Source: Belliella pelovolcani (GTDB taxonomy: Bacteria; Bacteroidota; Bacteroidia; Cytophagales; Cyclobacteriaceae). From it: a DNA stretch of 64,000 bases. Position numbers and translations under genes: made by a program. A model generated the notes under the pieces. The model saw nothing but the letters and a program-made list of their open reading frames with translations. It was not told the origin of the DNA and did no database searches. Position 1 is the first letter of the stretch, and each line of letters opens with the position of its first letter. The stretch is taken from positions 46,466 through 110,465 of the forward strand of contig NZ_FTOP01000014.1 in the NCBI RefSeq assembly GCF_900156785.1. Direction: 5' to 3'. Below, piece after piece: positions 35,707 to 46,419 of this stretch.

Positions 35707-37500
35707 TTAATCCAACTTCAATACAGCCATAAATGCTTCCTGTGGTACCTCTACATTACCTACTTGACGCATTCTTTTCTTCCCTTTTTTCTGTTTCTCA
35801 AGCAGTTTACGTTTACGGGAGATATCACCACCATAGCACTTGGCCAACACGTTTTTACGCAAGGCTTTCACCGTTTCCCTCGCGATGATCTTCGTACCAA
35901 TAGCTGCTTGAATTGCAATCTCAAACATTTGACGTGGTACAAGTTCCTTCAGTTTTTCACATAGACGCTTACCCCATTCGTAAGCTTTGTCTCTATGAAC
36001 AATAGCTGAAAGCGCATCGACTGCTTCTCCATTGAGCATGACATCTAGTCTCACCATGTGAGAAGGCTGATAACCCTTCAATTCATAATCCAATGAAGCA
36101 TATCCACGAGAAATCGTCTTTAGCTTATCAAAGAAATCAAATACGATCTCTGCCAATGGCATATCGAACTGTAATTCTACTCGCTCGGCAGTCAAATAAA
36201 CTTGGTTCTTGATCTGACCACGCTTTTCCATGCATAGCTGAATCACAGGACCTACATATTCGGATGCAGTGATGATCGAAGCTTTTACAAATGGCTCTTC
36301 TATGTGCTTGAATTTGGTAGGATCAGGCATGTCTGAAGGGGCATTGATCACTTGATAGGTATCATTGGTCATCAGAGCTCTAAACTGCACTGAAGGTACA
36401 GTAGTGATTACCGTCATATCAAACTCCCGCTCCAATCGCTCTTGGATGATCTCCATGTGGAGCATTCCCAAAAACCCACAACGGAAACCAAAACCCAAAG
36501 CTGCTGATGTTTCTGGTTCCCATACAAGGGAAGCATCATTCAACTGTAGCTTTTCCATAGAAGCTCTTAGATCTTCGTACTCGGTAGTATCCACAGGATA
36601 TATCCCTGCAAAAACCATAGGTTTTACGTTTTCGAAACCTTGGATGGCTTTTTCACATGGGCGCTTGATATGTGTGATGGTATCCCCTACTTTGATCTCC
36701 TTGGCTACTTTCACCCCTGAGATCAAATAGCCCACATTACCTGCAGACATGGTTTTCTGTGGGATTTGATTGAGACCCAAAATCCCAATCTCATCGGCTT
36801 CATATTCTCTACCTGTATTGACAAATTTGATTTTATCACCTTTGCTAATCGTGCCGTTGAAAATTCTGAAAATCACCTCCACTCCTCGGAATGGATTGTA
36901 GACAGAATCAAAAATCATCGCTTGAAGTGGTGCCTCAGGATCTCCCGTCGGTGCAGGGATACGTGTCACTACAGCTTTCAAAATATCATCGATACCGATC
37001 CCCGTTTTACCAGAGGCCAATATTATTTCCTCCTTGTCACAACCGATCAAATCAATCACCTCAACGGCTACAGAGTCAGGATCTGCCCCAGGTAGATCTA
37101 TTTTATTCAATACGGGGATGATCTCTAAGTCATGACCCAAAGCCAAGTAAAGGTTAGAGATGGTCTGTGCTTCGATACCTTGAGAGGCATCTACGATTAG
37201 CAATGCCCCTTCACATGCAGCAATAGATCTAGACACTTCATAGGAAAAGTCCACATGTCCAGGAGTGTCTATCAGGTTGAGTGTATATTCCTCACCTTCA
37301 TGCATGTATTTCATTTGGATCGCATGAGACTTGATCGTGATGCCACGCTCTCGCTCTAGGTCCATATTATCCAACAACTGATCTTGCATGTCCCTATCTG
37401 AGACAGTTTGGGTCTCTTGCAACAATCTATCCGCCAATGTACTCTTCCCATGATCAATATGGGCGATGATACAGAAATTTCTTATATTTTTCATACGCAT
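35707..37500 (-). CDS. lepA: Translation elongation factor 4 (LepA)
   Basis: 597 residues. GTPase motifs are clear: [15 protein letters not shown] (G1), RGITIKSH (G2), [12 protein letters not shown] (G3), NKIDLPGAD (G4) and ASGKTGIGI (G5). The EF-G-like domains and LepA-specific C-terminus follow (end [17 protein letters not shown]). It acts on ribosomes during translation under stress. The ATG at 37500 is followed by a second ATG two codons later. A TATTTTTG motif lies just upstream. Confidence 0.97.
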   Translation of the reverse strand: MRMKNIRNFCIIAHIDHGKSTLADRLLQETQTVSDRDMQDQLLDNMDLERERGITIKSHAIQMKYMHEGEEYTLNLIDTPGHVDFSYEVSRSIAACEGALLIVDASQGIEAQTISNLYLALGHDLEIIPVLNKIDLPGADPDSVAVEVIDLIGCDKEEIILASGKTGIGIDDILKAVVTRIPAPTGDPEAPLQAMIFDSVYNPFRGVEVIFRIFNGTISKGDKIKFVNTGREYEADEIGILGLNQIPQKTMSAGNVGYLISGVKVAKEIKVGDTITHIKRPCEKAIQGFENVKPMVFAGIYPVDTTEYEDLRASMEKLQLNDASLVWEPETSAALGFGFRCGFLGMLHMEIIQERLEREFDMTVITTVPSVQFRALMTNDTYQVINAPSDMPDPTKFKHIEEPFVKASIITASEYVGPVIQLCMEKRGQIKNQVYLTAERVELQFDMPLAEIVFDFFDKLKTISRGYASLDYELKGYQPSHMVRLDVMLNGEAVDALSAIVHRDKAYEWGKRLCEKLKELVPRQMFEIAIQAAIGTKIIARETVKALRKNVLAKCYGGDISRKRKLLEKQKKGKKRMRQVGNVEVPQEAFMAVLKLD

Positions 37501-37508
37501 TCAGGGCG

Positions 37509-37516
37509 CAAAAATA
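37509..37516 (-). promoter_or_regulatory. -7 promoter motif of lepA
   Basis: TATTTTTG on the minus strand, within CCTATTTTTGCGC, shared with the region upstream of mltG. It lies 8 bp before the lepA start, implying a very short 5' leader. Confidence 0.5.
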
Positions 37517-37842
37517 GGTAATTTTATGTGGATTATCAGTATTTCTATGGCCTAACCTCTGGAATTTAGAATTACCTCCATTGATACCCCATATAAACCA
37601 ATACTTGAACCTATTTCTAGCTTAATCTATTTACTTATTGTGTATATCCGCTTTCACACCAGTAATCATATTTTATCAGGCACATACCTTAAATTCAGCT
37701 GTTGCTGCTGTCATCCGTCGTCCGTCGACGATTATCCACTTGATGCTTTCGTTTTATTGAATTACTGGTGTCATTGCAGATAATCATATCACTTATTTAA
37801 AAACTTGTGGAACCTCTTTGTTTAATTTTTATACTTGTTCCT
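37517..37842. other. Intergenic region upstream of lepA and the DUF4924 gene
   Basis: About 330 bp without a gene. It holds a 10-bp inverted repeat (CACCAGTAAT at 37657-37666 and ATTACTGGTG at 37761-37770), and TAATCATATTTTATC is partly repeated as TAATCATATC near 37781. A patch near 37712-37731 (CATCCGTCGTCCGTCGACGA) is unlike its surroundings. This may be remains of an element; no open frame. Confidence 0.4.
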
Positions 37843-37850
37843 TACTTTTG
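37843..37850 (+). promoter_or_regulatory. -7 promoter motif of the DUF4924 gene
   Basis: TACTTTTG matches TAnnTTTG; a TTTG lies at 37817-37820 (22-nt spacing). The ATG follows at 37869. Confidence 0.5.
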
Positions 37851-37868
37851 TCCGACCAAAAATCCAAA

Positions 37869-38396
37869 ATGAAAGCTGTAGCCGAAAAAAAACGCTCTCA
37901 AAATATTCCCGAATACATCATTTACATGTATCAAATGGAAGATTTGATTAGAGCTTATGAATGCAATCTTGAGGACATCAAGCAATATGTGGTCAATCAC
38001 TACCCTATTTCCTCTGAAGAAAAAGAGGCCACCGCTGCTTGGTTCTCAGATTTGATTGAGCTAATGAAAGCAGAAGAAATCACTGCAAAAGGACACTTGA
38101 ATATAATCCAAGCACAAGTTGACCTTTTAGCCCAAACTCACTGGCAACTCCTCAAAGAAGATCAAGCATATTTCAACATTTACAACCAAGCAAAACCTCA
38201 TATCATCCAAATGATCATGGATGCCGAAGGTGTAGCTATCGGTCATGAAATCCAAATATGCCTGAATGGAATCTACGGTCTATTATTGGCAAAACTTAAG
38301 GGAAGAGAAATCCCCAAAATATACCAAGAAGCCACGGAAGCATTTGGGGCTGTTCTGAGCTACCTGAATAGCTATTTGCAGATCAAAACTCAATAA
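37869..38396 (+). CDS. DUF4924-family protein
   Basis: 175 residues from the ATG at 37869 (MKAVAEKKRSQN). All-helical, with the conserved start NIPEYIIYMYQMEDLIRAYE, a central FSDLIELMKAEEITAKGHL and the end GLLLAKLKGREIP. It fits the Bacteroidota-specific DUF4924, of unknown function, probably cytoplasmic. Its stop region overlaps the convergent helicase gene by 14 bp. Confidence 0.82.
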   Translation: MKAVAEKKRSQNIPEYIIYMYQMEDLIRAYECNLEDIKQYVVNHYPISSEEKEATAAWFSDLIELMKAEEITAKGHLNIIQAQVDLLAQTHWQLLKEDQAYFNIYNQAKPHIIQMIMDAEGVAIGHEIQICLNGIYGLLLAKLKGREIPKIYQEATEAFGAVLSYLNSYLQIKTQ

Positions 38397-40314
38397 ATTC
38401 ATAAATACTTTTGTATTCCCCATTCGCTTCTACATAAGCTAGAAGATCATTGTAAAAAGGATGATGACTAAGAGTGGCACTGTCTCCTATGATTACCAAT
38501 TTCCTTTTCGCCCTAGTGAGCGCCACATTCATCCTTCTGGTGTCTGACAAAAAGCCGATTTCACCGGTTGCGTTAGATCTGACTAGGCTGATCACAATGA
38601 TATCACGCTCTTGACCTTGAAAACCATCGATCGAGTCCACTGTCAAGAGTTCAGCAAATGATCTGATATTTGGATATTGGTAACTTTCAAAAATCAACTC
38701 TTGAAACTTTCTGATTTGAGCTCGATAAGGCGAAATCAAACCTAAATTCCAATTCTCCTGCTTGATTTTACCAATACCAACACCTTTCAGCAAACTCTCC
38801 AGATAAGAAAGTGTGAATTTGGCCTCCTCGGCATTGAGTGTACTCAGTGATTCTTTTTCCTGATGCTCGCTATAGCCACTCCCAGCAGTATCAATGAATT
38901 CGAGCACAGCTTCATCTTCATTTAATCTATGACTCAGTGTATTCTCTGCTGCTTCTAACTTTCCTTTGTAAAACTGTGTGCTAGAAAATCCCATAATTAC
39001 TTCTGGCATTCTATACTGCATGGTAAGCATGGTAGCCGCTGATGCTTGCCTTTTGATTGCTTTTTCAAAAAGCGTTTCACTAAGCCCAGCCTTTGCGGCC
39101 TCGTATGATTTGATGGTAGGCGGAAGTTGGCAATGGTCTCCAGCCATCACCACTTTTTTAGCCTTTAGAATGGGAATCCAAGTAGCAGCCTCTAATCCTT
39201 GCCCTGCCTCGTCGATGAATACTAGTGGAAAATCTATTCCTTTCAACACTTGATTGGCAGCACCCACTAAGGTTGAGGCAATCACTTGCGTGTTCTGAAA
39301 CACATCATAAGTGATGTAGTTTTCTAAGTTCTCTGCATCTTCTTTAATTCGGCTTGCTTCATCAAAAAGTCGCTTCCTCTGAGCACGTTCCTCTGGACCA
39401 AAGTTCCGCTTATACTTCCTACCTAGCTTTCTATATTCCTCCGCTGCTTTCCTGAGCTTCTTGAGGTCTTTGTAACTTTCATGACCAGCTATTTTAGCAT
39501 CCAAGGTTTGGGATAAGATCTTTTCATCTACGCGAGCAGGGTGGCCTATTCGAAGCGTATCGATACCCCGGTCTAACAACTTTTCAACCAATAAATCTAC
39601 TGCGGCATTACTGGGAGCACAGACCAAGATTTGTCTATTTTTGATCAAGGATTGACAGATTGCCGAGATCAAGGTAGTTGTCTTTCCTGTACCAGGAGGC
39701 CCATGAATGATTGCAAGATCCTCTGCTGTATCTATCAATTTCAAAGCCTGATTTTGAGAAAAATTCAATTCTGGAATTTTCTGAAAAGCCTTGGCAGAAA
39801 AAGAAGCCTCTCTCCCTCCTAAAAGGATTTCTTTGAGATCTCCTAATCTCCCTTTCTCTGCTTTGATCACAGCTTTGAGCGTGTGCTCCATCTCTCTATA
39901 GCTAGCTTCATCAAAAAGCAAATCAACGCCTATTTTGCCATCTTCTAACCAATCAGGAAACTCTTCATTCTGTAGTGTCACCACCATGAGCTCCTTTTTC
40001 ACCACATTGATGACTGCATTTACCCTATATTCTTGCCCTTGATGATCTCCATGGTTTGAGAAAATGGACACGGATTTACCAGACTGAAACACATGGGACT
40101 GATCAGTATCAAAACGCTCTAATTCGAGTAAAACCCTATCCCCAAAACCAATTTTTGATTTTTTTATCTGCACAGGATACCAGCACACTCCTTGTACCTT
40201 TTTATCTGATATAGAAGTATATAGGAATTTTTTTCGGTATTGATCCAAATCCTCTCTCCATTCTTCTTTCAAAAGTTTTAATGAAATCTTTAATTCTTCC
40301 TGTATATTAGACAT
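38383..40314 (-). CDS. Superfamily 1 helicase, IGHMBP2-like
   Basis: 643 residues. SF1 motifs in order: I (Walker A) IIHGPPGTGKTTTLI; Ia CAPSNAAVDLLVEKL; II VFIDEAGQGLEA; III GDHCQLPPT; IV-like QYRMPEVIMGFSS; V GFQGQERDIIVISLVRS; and VI NVALTRAKRKLVIIGDS. An N-terminal domain precedes them (about 1-150). IGHMBP2/SMUBP-like proteins unwind RNA or DNA; the target here is unknown. Cytoplasmic, standing alone and convergent with the DUF4924 gene. Confidence 0.92.
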   Translation of the reverse strand: MSNIQEELKISLKLLKEEWREDLDQYRKKFLYTSISDKKVQGVCWYPVQIKKSKIGFGDRVLLELERFDTDQSHVFQSGKSVSIFSNHGDHQGQEYRVNAVINVVKKELMVVTLQNEEFPDWLEDGKIGVDLLFDEASYREMEHTLKAVIKAEKGRLGDLKEILLGGREASFSAKAFQKIPELNFSQNQALKLIDTAEDLAIIHGPPGTGKTTTLISAICQSLIKNRQILVCAPSNAAVDLLVEKLLDRGIDTLRIGHPARVDEKILSQTLDAKIAGHESYKDLKKLRKAAEEYRKLGRKYKRNFGPEERAQRKRLFDEASRIKEDAENLENYITYDVFQNTQVIASTLVGAANQVLKGIDFPLVFIDEAGQGLEAATWIPILKAKKVVMAGDHCQLPPTIKSYEAAKAGLSETLFEKAIKRQASAATMLTMQYRMPEVIMGFSSTQFYKGKLEAAENTLSHRLNEDEAVLEFIDTAGSGYSEHQEKESLSTLNAEEAKFTLSYLESLLKGVGIGKIKQENWNLGLISPYRAQIRKFQELIFESYQYPNIRSFAELLTVDSIDGFQGQERDIIVISLVRSNATGEIGFLSDTRRMNVALTRAKRKLVIIGDSATLSHHPFYNDLLAYVEANGEYKSIYEFIEF

Positions 40315-40389
40315 CCATCTTTGAATTTAAGCTTAGAACCAAAGTCAAGGGAAAGTGGTTTTAACCCAATAAATAAATTGTAATCATTT

Positions 40390-40986
40390 GTGAATTTTCT
40401 TGCTCACGCTTATTTATCCTTCGAAGATCCAAAGGTACTGATTGGAAACTTTATTGGCGACTTTGTCAGAGGACCTGTTGAAGAAATTTATGAAAGGGAT
40501 ATCGTGATTGGTATTTTACTCCATAGAGAGATTGACAGATTTACAGATACGCATCCTGTAGTCAAGGAAGCCCAGCAATTACTCAAGCCTGAGTATGGGC
40601 GCTACTCATCTGTGATTACAGACATGTATTTTGACTACTTTTTGGGGAGATATTGGAAAAACTACCACCATCAGCCTCTTGATGAGTTTGCGCAAGATGT
40701 ATACAAAGTGATAGAAGCTTACCATCAAATATTACCCGAAAGCTTCCTCAAAGCTTATCAGTATATGAAGCATTACAATTGGCTGTATTCTTACTCTGAG
40801 TTAGACGGCATCAGAAGAGCCTTGACAGGTATCTCAAAGAGAACTAGATTTGATTCTAAAATGGAAACAGCTCATCTTTTCTTGGATGAAAATCACGAAG
40901 TACTTAGAAAACATTTTGGCGACTTTTTTGAGGATTTGGTGAGCTTTTCTAAAAAAAGATTGAGTGTATTGAAAGCAGAAATATGA
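40390..40986 (+). CDS. ACP phosphodiesterase-like (AcpH/DUF479) protein
   Basis: 198 residues from a GTG start at 40390. Typical of the family are MNFLAHAYLS at the N-terminus, then LIGNFIGDFVRGPV, GILLHREIDRFTDTHP and VITDMYFDYFLG, whose His and Asp residues resemble metal-binding positions of HD-like AcpH. AcpH removes the phosphopantetheine arm from acyl carrier protein. It shares ATGA with the next gene. Cytoplasmic. Confidence 0.9.
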   Translation: MNFLAHAYLSFEDPKVLIGNFIGDFVRGPVEEIYERDIVIGILLHREIDRFTDTHPVVKEAQQLLKPEYGRYSSVITDMYFDYFLGRYWKNYHHQPLDEFAQDVYKVIEAYHQILPESFLKAYQYMKHYNWLYSYSELDGIRRALTGISKRTRFDSKMETAHLFLDENHEVLRKHFGDFFEDLVSFSKKRLSVLKAEI

Positions 40987-41435
40987 TTCATTGTAAACCG
41001 AAACCAAACACCTATTTCGCCCTCTCTCTTGTTCTTTTGATCTTGATCAGTGGCTTGATCTACATTCTCAATGAATTTGCTACGACGAGAAGTTTTGGTC
41101 TTTTCTTCTACCTATTCAGTGCCCCATTGATCACAGTGGTCATTTTGATGCTATTGGTAAAAATGATGGCTGGTTTTAAATTTATCTCAGCTGGAAAAGA
41201 TAAAATCATTACTAGACTCCCCTTGCGAGGCCAAACCAAAACCTATCAAATAGATGAAGTGCTAGCCTGGGAGGAACAAAAAGTGATCGCAAACAAAAAA
41301 GAATTCAAGCAACTCACTGTGGCCTTTGCAGATAAAAATTCATTTTCAATGAGCAACCATGAACACCAAAACTACGAAGAGTTCGTATCCTATCTTTCTA
41401 AAAAAGCAGGGAAGAAAAAGGTGAAATCTCGCTAG
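40983..41435 (+). CDS. Small membrane protein, 150 aa
   Basis: Two membrane helices (about 9-28 and 39-60) are followed by a cytoplasmic-like domain resembling small PH-type or DUF beta domains (SAGKDKIITRLPLRGQTKTYQIDEVLAWEEQ) and a basic tail (KKAGKKKVKSR). No family is firmly recognised. It overlaps the AcpH-like gene by 4 bp, suggesting co-translation, and shares CTAG with the stop of the porin gene on the other strand. Confidence 0.65.
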   Translation: MIHCKPKPNTYFALSLVLLILISGLIYILNEFATTRSFGLFFYLFSAPLITVVILMLLVKMMAGFKFISAGKDKIITRLPLRGQTKTYQIDEVLAWEEQKVIANKKEFKQLTVAFADKNSFSMSNHEHQNYEEFVSYLSKKAGKKKVKSR

Positions 41436-42472
41436 AAAGAAATTGAAAAAGATGTGGTCAATGCTGTATTTCCGTAGCTGAATTTTGCACCTGGCAATTC
41501 AAAATAAGAATCATCTCCAAAAAACTGCCTCAGCTCAATCCTAACTAGCCCTCTCGGGTGGATAGCATAGTCTAAATTTGTGGATAGACCAGAAATTCTC
41601 ATCCCTTGATCTAAGATGATTGCCTGCTGATCAGCATAGTACTCCGCCCTACCCGCAAGTTTGAATTTTTCGCCCAGATCCCTTCTCAGGGAAGCCGTTA
41701 GACCAATCCAGTGATTGATTTGAGAAAAAACTGAGGATTGCACGCCATAATCAAATCCTATCGTAGCTCCCCATTTGCCTGGTGAATATTGCGTGTAGAA
41801 ATTATTGAAGAACCTGAGCTCGGAGGCTGGATTGACTCCTTCATTCCCAAAGTAATTGGCATAATGAATTTCAAGATTTGAAACAGGGCGGTAATTGGCT
41901 GCAAACCCTAATCCAATCCCCTGATTCCTGCTTTGTCTTTGTACATTTTGCCAGCCATTGGTTGCCCATAGTGTAAAATCCAGACCCTCGCTCCAAGCAT
42001 AGCTCAACCTGGCTCCCGTAAGAAAATAAGGGGAGTTTTCAGCCAGCAAGCTTCTGCTCAAATGCCAACAATCTGCTCCAATAGCGCTTTCAAAACCTAT
42101 ATGGGAAGGCATAATACCTATATCCAACCAAAGCTTATCCAAAAGCTTGAACCCAACAGAGGCTTCATACACCAGCTGAGCCCATTGAGGTTCATCTGCA
42201 AGATTAAACTGCGCATAATTCCCAACCATCAAACCCAAGGTAGCTCTAATATTATCCTCTTGATAGGAAGCCTGTAGAAGGGCAAGATTGACACTGAATT
42301 CATTGTGCCTTTTGAAATTATATAAAAACTCAGGCCTAAGATGATCCGCAGGCTGATTGAAGTCATAAGAATAATAGGTCTCCAAATAACCTGAAAATGT
42401 GAATTTGCCGTGCTCTTGCGCAACACTTAAAAGAGGGGATAATAAAAAGAGGTATAGTAAAACCTTTCGCAT
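41432..42472 (-). CDS. Outer-membrane porin, BBP2-type
   Basis: 346 residues. A signal peptide (to about LSVAQ) is followed by FTFSGYLETYYSYDFNQPADHLRPEFLYNFKRHNEFSVNLALLQ, the start typical of the putative beta-barrel porin-2 family in Bacteroidota. Further beta-strands rich in aromatics follow to the terminal SYGNTALTTSFSISF. It probably forms a diffusion channel or binds a small solute. It is transcribed alone; the ppa terminator lies just upstream on the same strand. Confidence 0.85.
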   Translation of the reverse strand: MRKVLLYLFLLSPLLSVAQEHGKFTFSGYLETYYSYDFNQPADHLRPEFLYNFKRHNEFSVNLALLQASYQEDNIRATLGLMVGNYAQFNLADEPQWAQLVYEASVGFKLLDKLWLDIGIMPSHIGFESAIGADCWHLSRSLLAENSPYFLTGARLSYAWSEGLDFTLWATNGWQNVQRQSRNQGIGLGFAANYRPVSNLEIHYANYFGNEGVNPASELRFFNNFYTQYSPGKWGATIGFDYGVQSSVFSQINHWIGLTASLRRDLGEKFKLAGRAEYYADQQAIILDQGMRISGLSTNLDYAIHPRGLVRIELRQFFGDDSYFELPGAKFSYGNTALTTSFSISF

Positions 42473-42486
42473 CCTTAAAATTAAAA

Positions 42487-42514
42487 AAACCTGAATCTAA
42501 ATCGATTCAGGTTT
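42487..42514 (-). terminator. Terminator after ppa
   Basis: On the minus strand AAACCTGAATC, a 6-nt loop and GATTCAGGTTT are followed by more T. Perfect 11-bp stem, 7 bp after the ppa stop. Confidence 0.88.
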
Positions 42515-42520
42515 GAATTT

Positions 42521-43060
42521 TTATCGTTTTGTTCTGAAGTTTTTATCATAAAGCTCAATACTCTCTCTGATGATTTTGTAAGCTTCCTCTCTACCTAAGA
42601 AATCCTCCACTTTCACTTCCTTGCTTTCTAGCTTCTTGTAGTCTTCAAAGAACCTGTGTACTTCCTTCATTAAATGAGGAGGCAATTCATCGATGTCTTC
42701 AATATAATTGACAGACTGATCATCAGCAGCAACGGCGATAATTTTATCATCCGCTTCTCCCCCATCGACCATTCTCATGACACCAATCACTTTTGCTTTG
42801 ACCAAAGTCATAGAAGGAATGTCTATCTGAGAAATAATCAGTATATCTAATGGATCATGATCCTCACAAAAAGTTTGTGGAATAAAACCATAATTAGCTG
42901 GATAGTGGACAGCAGAGAAAAGTACCCTGTCGAGCAGTAACATTCCCGTTTTCTTATCTAATTCGTACTTCCCTTTGCTACCTTTTGGAATTTCGATTAC
43001 GCCCATCACGAATTCTGGAGCCTCTTTACCTATTTGCACATCGTGCCATGGATTGATCAT
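42521..43060 (-). CDS. ppa: Inorganic pyrophosphatase (family I)
   Basis: 179 residues. The active-site signature is [10 protein letters not shown]; other family blocks are [38 protein letters not shown] and [26 protein letters not shown]. It hydrolyses pyrophosphate to two phosphates and so drives biosynthesis. Cytoplasmic, monocistronic. Upstream, TTTG followed after 20 nt by TAAATTGC is a plausible promoter with a weak -7 match. Confidence 0.96.
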   Translation of the reverse strand: MINPWHDVQIGKEAPEFVMGVIEIPKGSKGKYELDKKTGMLLLDRVLFSAVHYPANYGFIPQTFCEDHDPLDILIISQIDIPSMTLVKAKVIGVMRMVDGGEADDKIIAVAADDQSVNYIEDIDELPPHLMKEVHRFFEDYKKLESKEVKVEDFLGREEAYKIIRESIELYDKNFRTKR

Positions 43061-43214
43061 ATCTAAAAACTTTTTATCGTTCTACTTTTTAAATGGGGCG
43101 CAATTTACTTCCTATTCCCATTTTTATCAAAGTATCCCCCTTCAATTTTGAAATATTTATAGATTTAAGAGCGTTTATGATCAAAATCATTAAAAACTTC
43201 GTGATTTTTTGAAT

Positions 43215-44303
43215 TTATCCCTTCAAAGAAGGAAGCGTAATCGTGAAAATTGTACCGTGGTCTAACTTTGATTCCAATTGAATTTTTCCACCCATTTGAG
43301 TTACAGATTCCTTCACCATGTATAACCCTAAACCCGATCCAACATTTCTCTGTGTCGCCCTGTGGAAAAGATTGAATACTTCTGTATGATACTTTTCATC
43401 AATGCCAATTCCATTGTCTTCTATTTTCACGGTAGCAACAGCATCTTTTACATCTACTGTTAACTTGATAAACTTGGATTCTGATTCAAGTTTTTGAAAT
43501 TTGTAAGCATTGCTAAAAAGATTATTGAGAATCACCCGCAGTTTAGCATCATCAGAATAGAAGTCTGACGTTTGATTGACATCAATGGCTATGTTAATAT
43601 CATCCAATCCCCATTTTTCTTTATATGCTTCTAACTGCTGATTGACGATATCCTTGAAATCTATTTTGCTTACTTTATTGTCAATTTTAGTAGACCTATA
43701 AAAATCCAACATCTTGTAGATAAAGTCATCTAACCTTAAGGTAGCAGAATCAATCATATCAAAATACTCAATGATATTCGGGTCTTTAGCTTCCATTTTG
43801 GCTAGTTTGGAAACACCAGATATACTCATCAATGGGCCTCTCAATTCATGTGACAAGCTGTAGACAAACTGATTCATTTCAGAATGCACCTTTTTCAGTC
43901 TCTCATTTTTGTCTTTAAGTTCTCTTTTGGTTAAATATATCTCAGCTGCATTTTTGATGGCATTTTTGATCTGCTCCAAGTTCCAAGGCTTATCAATGAA
44001 CCTATAGACCTCTCCTTTATTGATCGCATCGATGACACTGGCAATATCAGAATATCCTGTCAACAATATCCTGACAGGATCTGGGTTGATTTTCATTAAC
44101 TTTTCAAAAAACTCGACTCCAGTCAAGCCTGGCATCCTTTGATCAGCGATCACCACATGTAGCTCTTCCTCTTCAGCAATCTTTAAGCCTTCCTCCGCGT
44201 CTATTGCAGTGATGATATGGAAGTCTTTTCTAAGACTCGCTTTAAAAGAATTGAGGTTATTATCCTCATCATCAATATATAAAACACGGATTTTATTGCT
44301 CAT
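43215..44303 (-). CDS. Receiver-histidine kinase protein (REC-HisKA-HATPase)
   Basis: 362 residues with no membrane helix. The receiver domain is N-terminal (LYIDDEDNNL, phosphoacceptor Asp54 in IADQRMPG, LLTGYSD, DKPW). A linker helix leads to the histidine-kinase core with H-box FVYSLSHELRGPLMSISGV, N-box LNNLFSNAYKFQ, DNGIGIDEKYH and GSGLGLYMV. It can accept and pass on phosphate. Its ATG overlaps the end of the upstream sensor-kinase gene by 11 bp, so it is the fourth gene of the coupled operon. Its receiver closely resembles that of the lone regulator at 48428 (DDE-NNL--FKA--R). Confidence 0.92.
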   Translation of the reverse strand: MSNKIRVLYIDDEDNNLNSFKASLRKDFHIITAIDAEEGLKIAEEEELHVVIADQRMPGLTGVEFFEKLMKINPDPVRILLTGYSDIASVIDAINKGEVYRFIDKPWNLEQIKNAIKNAAEIYLTKRELKDKNERLKKVHSEMNQFVYSLSHELRGPLMSISGVSKLAKMEAKDPNIIEYFDMIDSATLRLDDFIYKMLDFYRSTKIDNKVSKIDFKDIVNQQLEAYKEKWGLDDINIAIDVNQTSDFYSDDAKLRVILNNLFSNAYKFQKLESESKFIKLTVDVKDAVATVKIEDNGIGIDEKYHTEVFNLFHRATQRNVGSGLGLYMVKESVTQMGGKIQLESKLDHGTIFTITLPSLKG

Positions 44304-46419
44304 TTTGTGGTGTATTTTGATAAATCGGCAATGTAATGATGAAATTTGTTCCCTGACCTTCGCTAGTATCTACTTCTAAAGTACCCTTATGATTTTCAAT
44401 AATAGTATAAACAATTGACAATCCAAGACCAGTACCTTTTCCTACAGCTTTCGTTGTAAAAAAAGGTTCAAATATTCTTTGTTTCACAGACTCAGGCATC
44501 CCTGGACCATTGTCCGCTATTTCGATCTGTATATGATCTCCTATTTGCTTTGTACGGATGGTGATTTCTGGATTTGGATTGGTATCCAAGTGATCTTGAA
44601 GCGCGTGAATGGCATTGGTGATAATATTCATAAACACCTGATTGATTTTACCTGCCAAACACTCAATCATTGGGATTTCGTTGTATTCCTTAATAACCTT
44701 AATCCTTCCTGACATCGAGCTATTGAGCAAGACCAAGGTGCTATTGATTCCATCATGAATATCGACTTTTTTGACATCTTGTTCATCTACCCTGGAGAAA
44801 AGCCTGAGACCCTTGACTATTTCAACTGTTCGCTTAGCTCCATCTTCCATACCTTTGAGCAACTGATCGATTTCGTCCAAGACATAATCCAACTCTATAT
44901 CTTCTTCGAGGTCTTTGAGTTCTTTTTTAGTCTTTTCATCAAACTGCGCCTCTCCTCTGTCTTTGTATGTTTGCACCACCTCTAGCAGGTCTTTGATGTC
45001 CCTTTTGAGCGGAGAGATATTTGAACTCACAAAGTTGATTGGGTTATTGATTTCGTGGGCAATACCTGCAGTAAGCTGACCGAGGGAGGCCATCTTTTCT
45101 TGATTGACAAGCTGTGTTTGGGTATTTTGAAGGTTATGTAGCGTCTCTTCCAATTCCTCTGTTCTTGCTTTGACTTTGGCTTCCAAAATTTCATTTTGTT
45201 CCAAAATCAAACTTTCATTTTCCTTGAGAATTCTCAATTTCTCAGCTTGCTCATCCTCTTTCTCTTTTTTGAGAATATTGATTTTATCCGCTAATGCCAA
45301 AGAAAGCAAAATCGCTTCCATCGCTGTCCCCACAAGCATCGGGAAATTGGCGATCATGTTCAGTTTGATTACGCCATTTGTTTGAAGAATAAAAACTAGT
45401 AACCCGATAAAGAAGAAGAACCATCCAATAATAAAATACACTGCTGGCCTATAGCCTTTCTTTGCTATAATACTGGCTGTAAAAGCAAATAAAACAATAA
45501 CCATCAATCCAGAAATATCTGTAAGCATGTAGCTTACTTTCACATTATCAACTAACCTAACTAAAAAAGCAATCCCATAAACGACAATATTTACAACTAG
45601 AAATTTATCCAATAGTGGAGTAAAATTTCTTGTTTTTAAAAATTTCCTCATAAAAGTAATCCCTGCAACGCCGGAGATTGAAGAAAAACCAATTATACTC
45701 AGTTCATAAATTCTTGGGTTGAGATTCAAAAAGTAATAAAAAGAATAGCCTAATAAAGATGTCTGAGCAAGTGCTATAAATAAAATATAAATGGAATATA
45801 TAAAGTATATCTTATCCTTAATGAGGAAAAACAAAATAAAGTTATAGAGGAATAATGCGAACATTATACCCATATAAACGCTTACAATCAGTGTTTTTTG
45901 ACTGTAGACAAAATGAAAAGTGTCGTAGGAGCTAACGACTAATTCGACCGTAATTGGTTCAAAACTTTGTATAGAAATAAAAAAGTCTCCAATACTTTCT
46001 TCACCGTTTAATTTAAAAATTGGATTCGGGCTTGAAAAAGGGTTAGACCTTCCATAATTGGTCCCTGCTTTACCTATTTCTATCAAATCTCCTGAATCTA
46101 GTCTTTTAAATAGTTTAACTTCCCTAAAAGTTGGGTTCCTTAGTTCTAGAGCCAAATCACCATTGAAGTTCAATCGTTCCGTTATTCTAAAGCAAAGGAA
46201 AACAGAATTCTGGTGTCCTAGATTTAAAGCAGTTCCAGTGAGTATGACTTCTTCCAACTTATTATTAAAACTATCATCCTCATATATAGTGAAATTTTGT
46301 ACTTCATAAGAATCGATATTCCCAGTGGCTTTCAAAAATGCAATGACAGGTGCTAAAATAAAAATGATAACTACTAAACCGATTACCAAAGGCTGCTTAC
46401 TGTTTTGAGTTCTTATCAT
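44293..46419 (-). CDS. 7TMR-DISM sensor histidine kinase
   Basis: 708 residues. A membrane helix (about 10-30) is followed by an extracytoplasmic 7TMR-DISMED2-like beta domain (about 35-170), then seven membrane helices (about 180-385, starting [18 protein letters not shown]), a coiled coil (about 388-440), and the kinase core with [40 protein letters not shown] and [12 protein letters not shown]. Such sensors read small ligands outside the cytoplasm. The gene overlaps the GNAT-like gene before it by 4 bp and the REC-kinase gene after it by 11 bp. The ligand is unknown. Confidence 0.92.
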   Translation of the reverse strand: MIRTQNSKQPLVIGLVVIIFILAPVIAFLKATGNIDSYEVQNFTIYEDDSFNNKLEEVILTGTALNLGHQNSVFLCFRITERLNFNGDLALELRNPTFREVKLFKRLDSGDLIEIGKAGTNYGRSNPFSSPNPIFKLNGEESIGDFFISIQSFEPITVELVVSSYDTFHFVYSQKTLIVSVYMGIMFALFLYNFILFFLIKDKIYFIYSIYILFIALAQTSLLGYSFYYFLNLNPRIYELSIIGFSSISGVAGITFMRKFLKTRNFTPLLDKFLVVNIVVYGIAFLVRLVDNVKVSYMLTDISGLMVIVLFAFTASIIAKKGYRPAVYFIIGWFFFFIGLLVFILQTNGVIKLNMIANFPMLVGTAMEAILLSLALADKINILKKEKEDEQAEKLRILKENESLILEQNEILEAKVKARTEELEETLHNLQNTQTQLVNQEKMASLGQLTAGIAHEINNPINFVSSNISPLKRDIKDLLEVVQTYKDRGEAQFDEKTKKELKDLEEDIELDYVLDEIDQLLKGMEDGAKRTVEIVKGLRLFSRVDEQDVKKVDIHDGINSTLVLLNSSMSGRIKVIKEYNEIPMIECLAGKINQVFMNIITNAIHALQDHLDTNPNPEITIRTKQIGDHIQIEIADNGPGMPESVKQRIFEPFFTTKAVGKGTGLGLSIVYTIIENHKGTLEVDTSEGQGTNFIITLPIYQNTPQNEQ

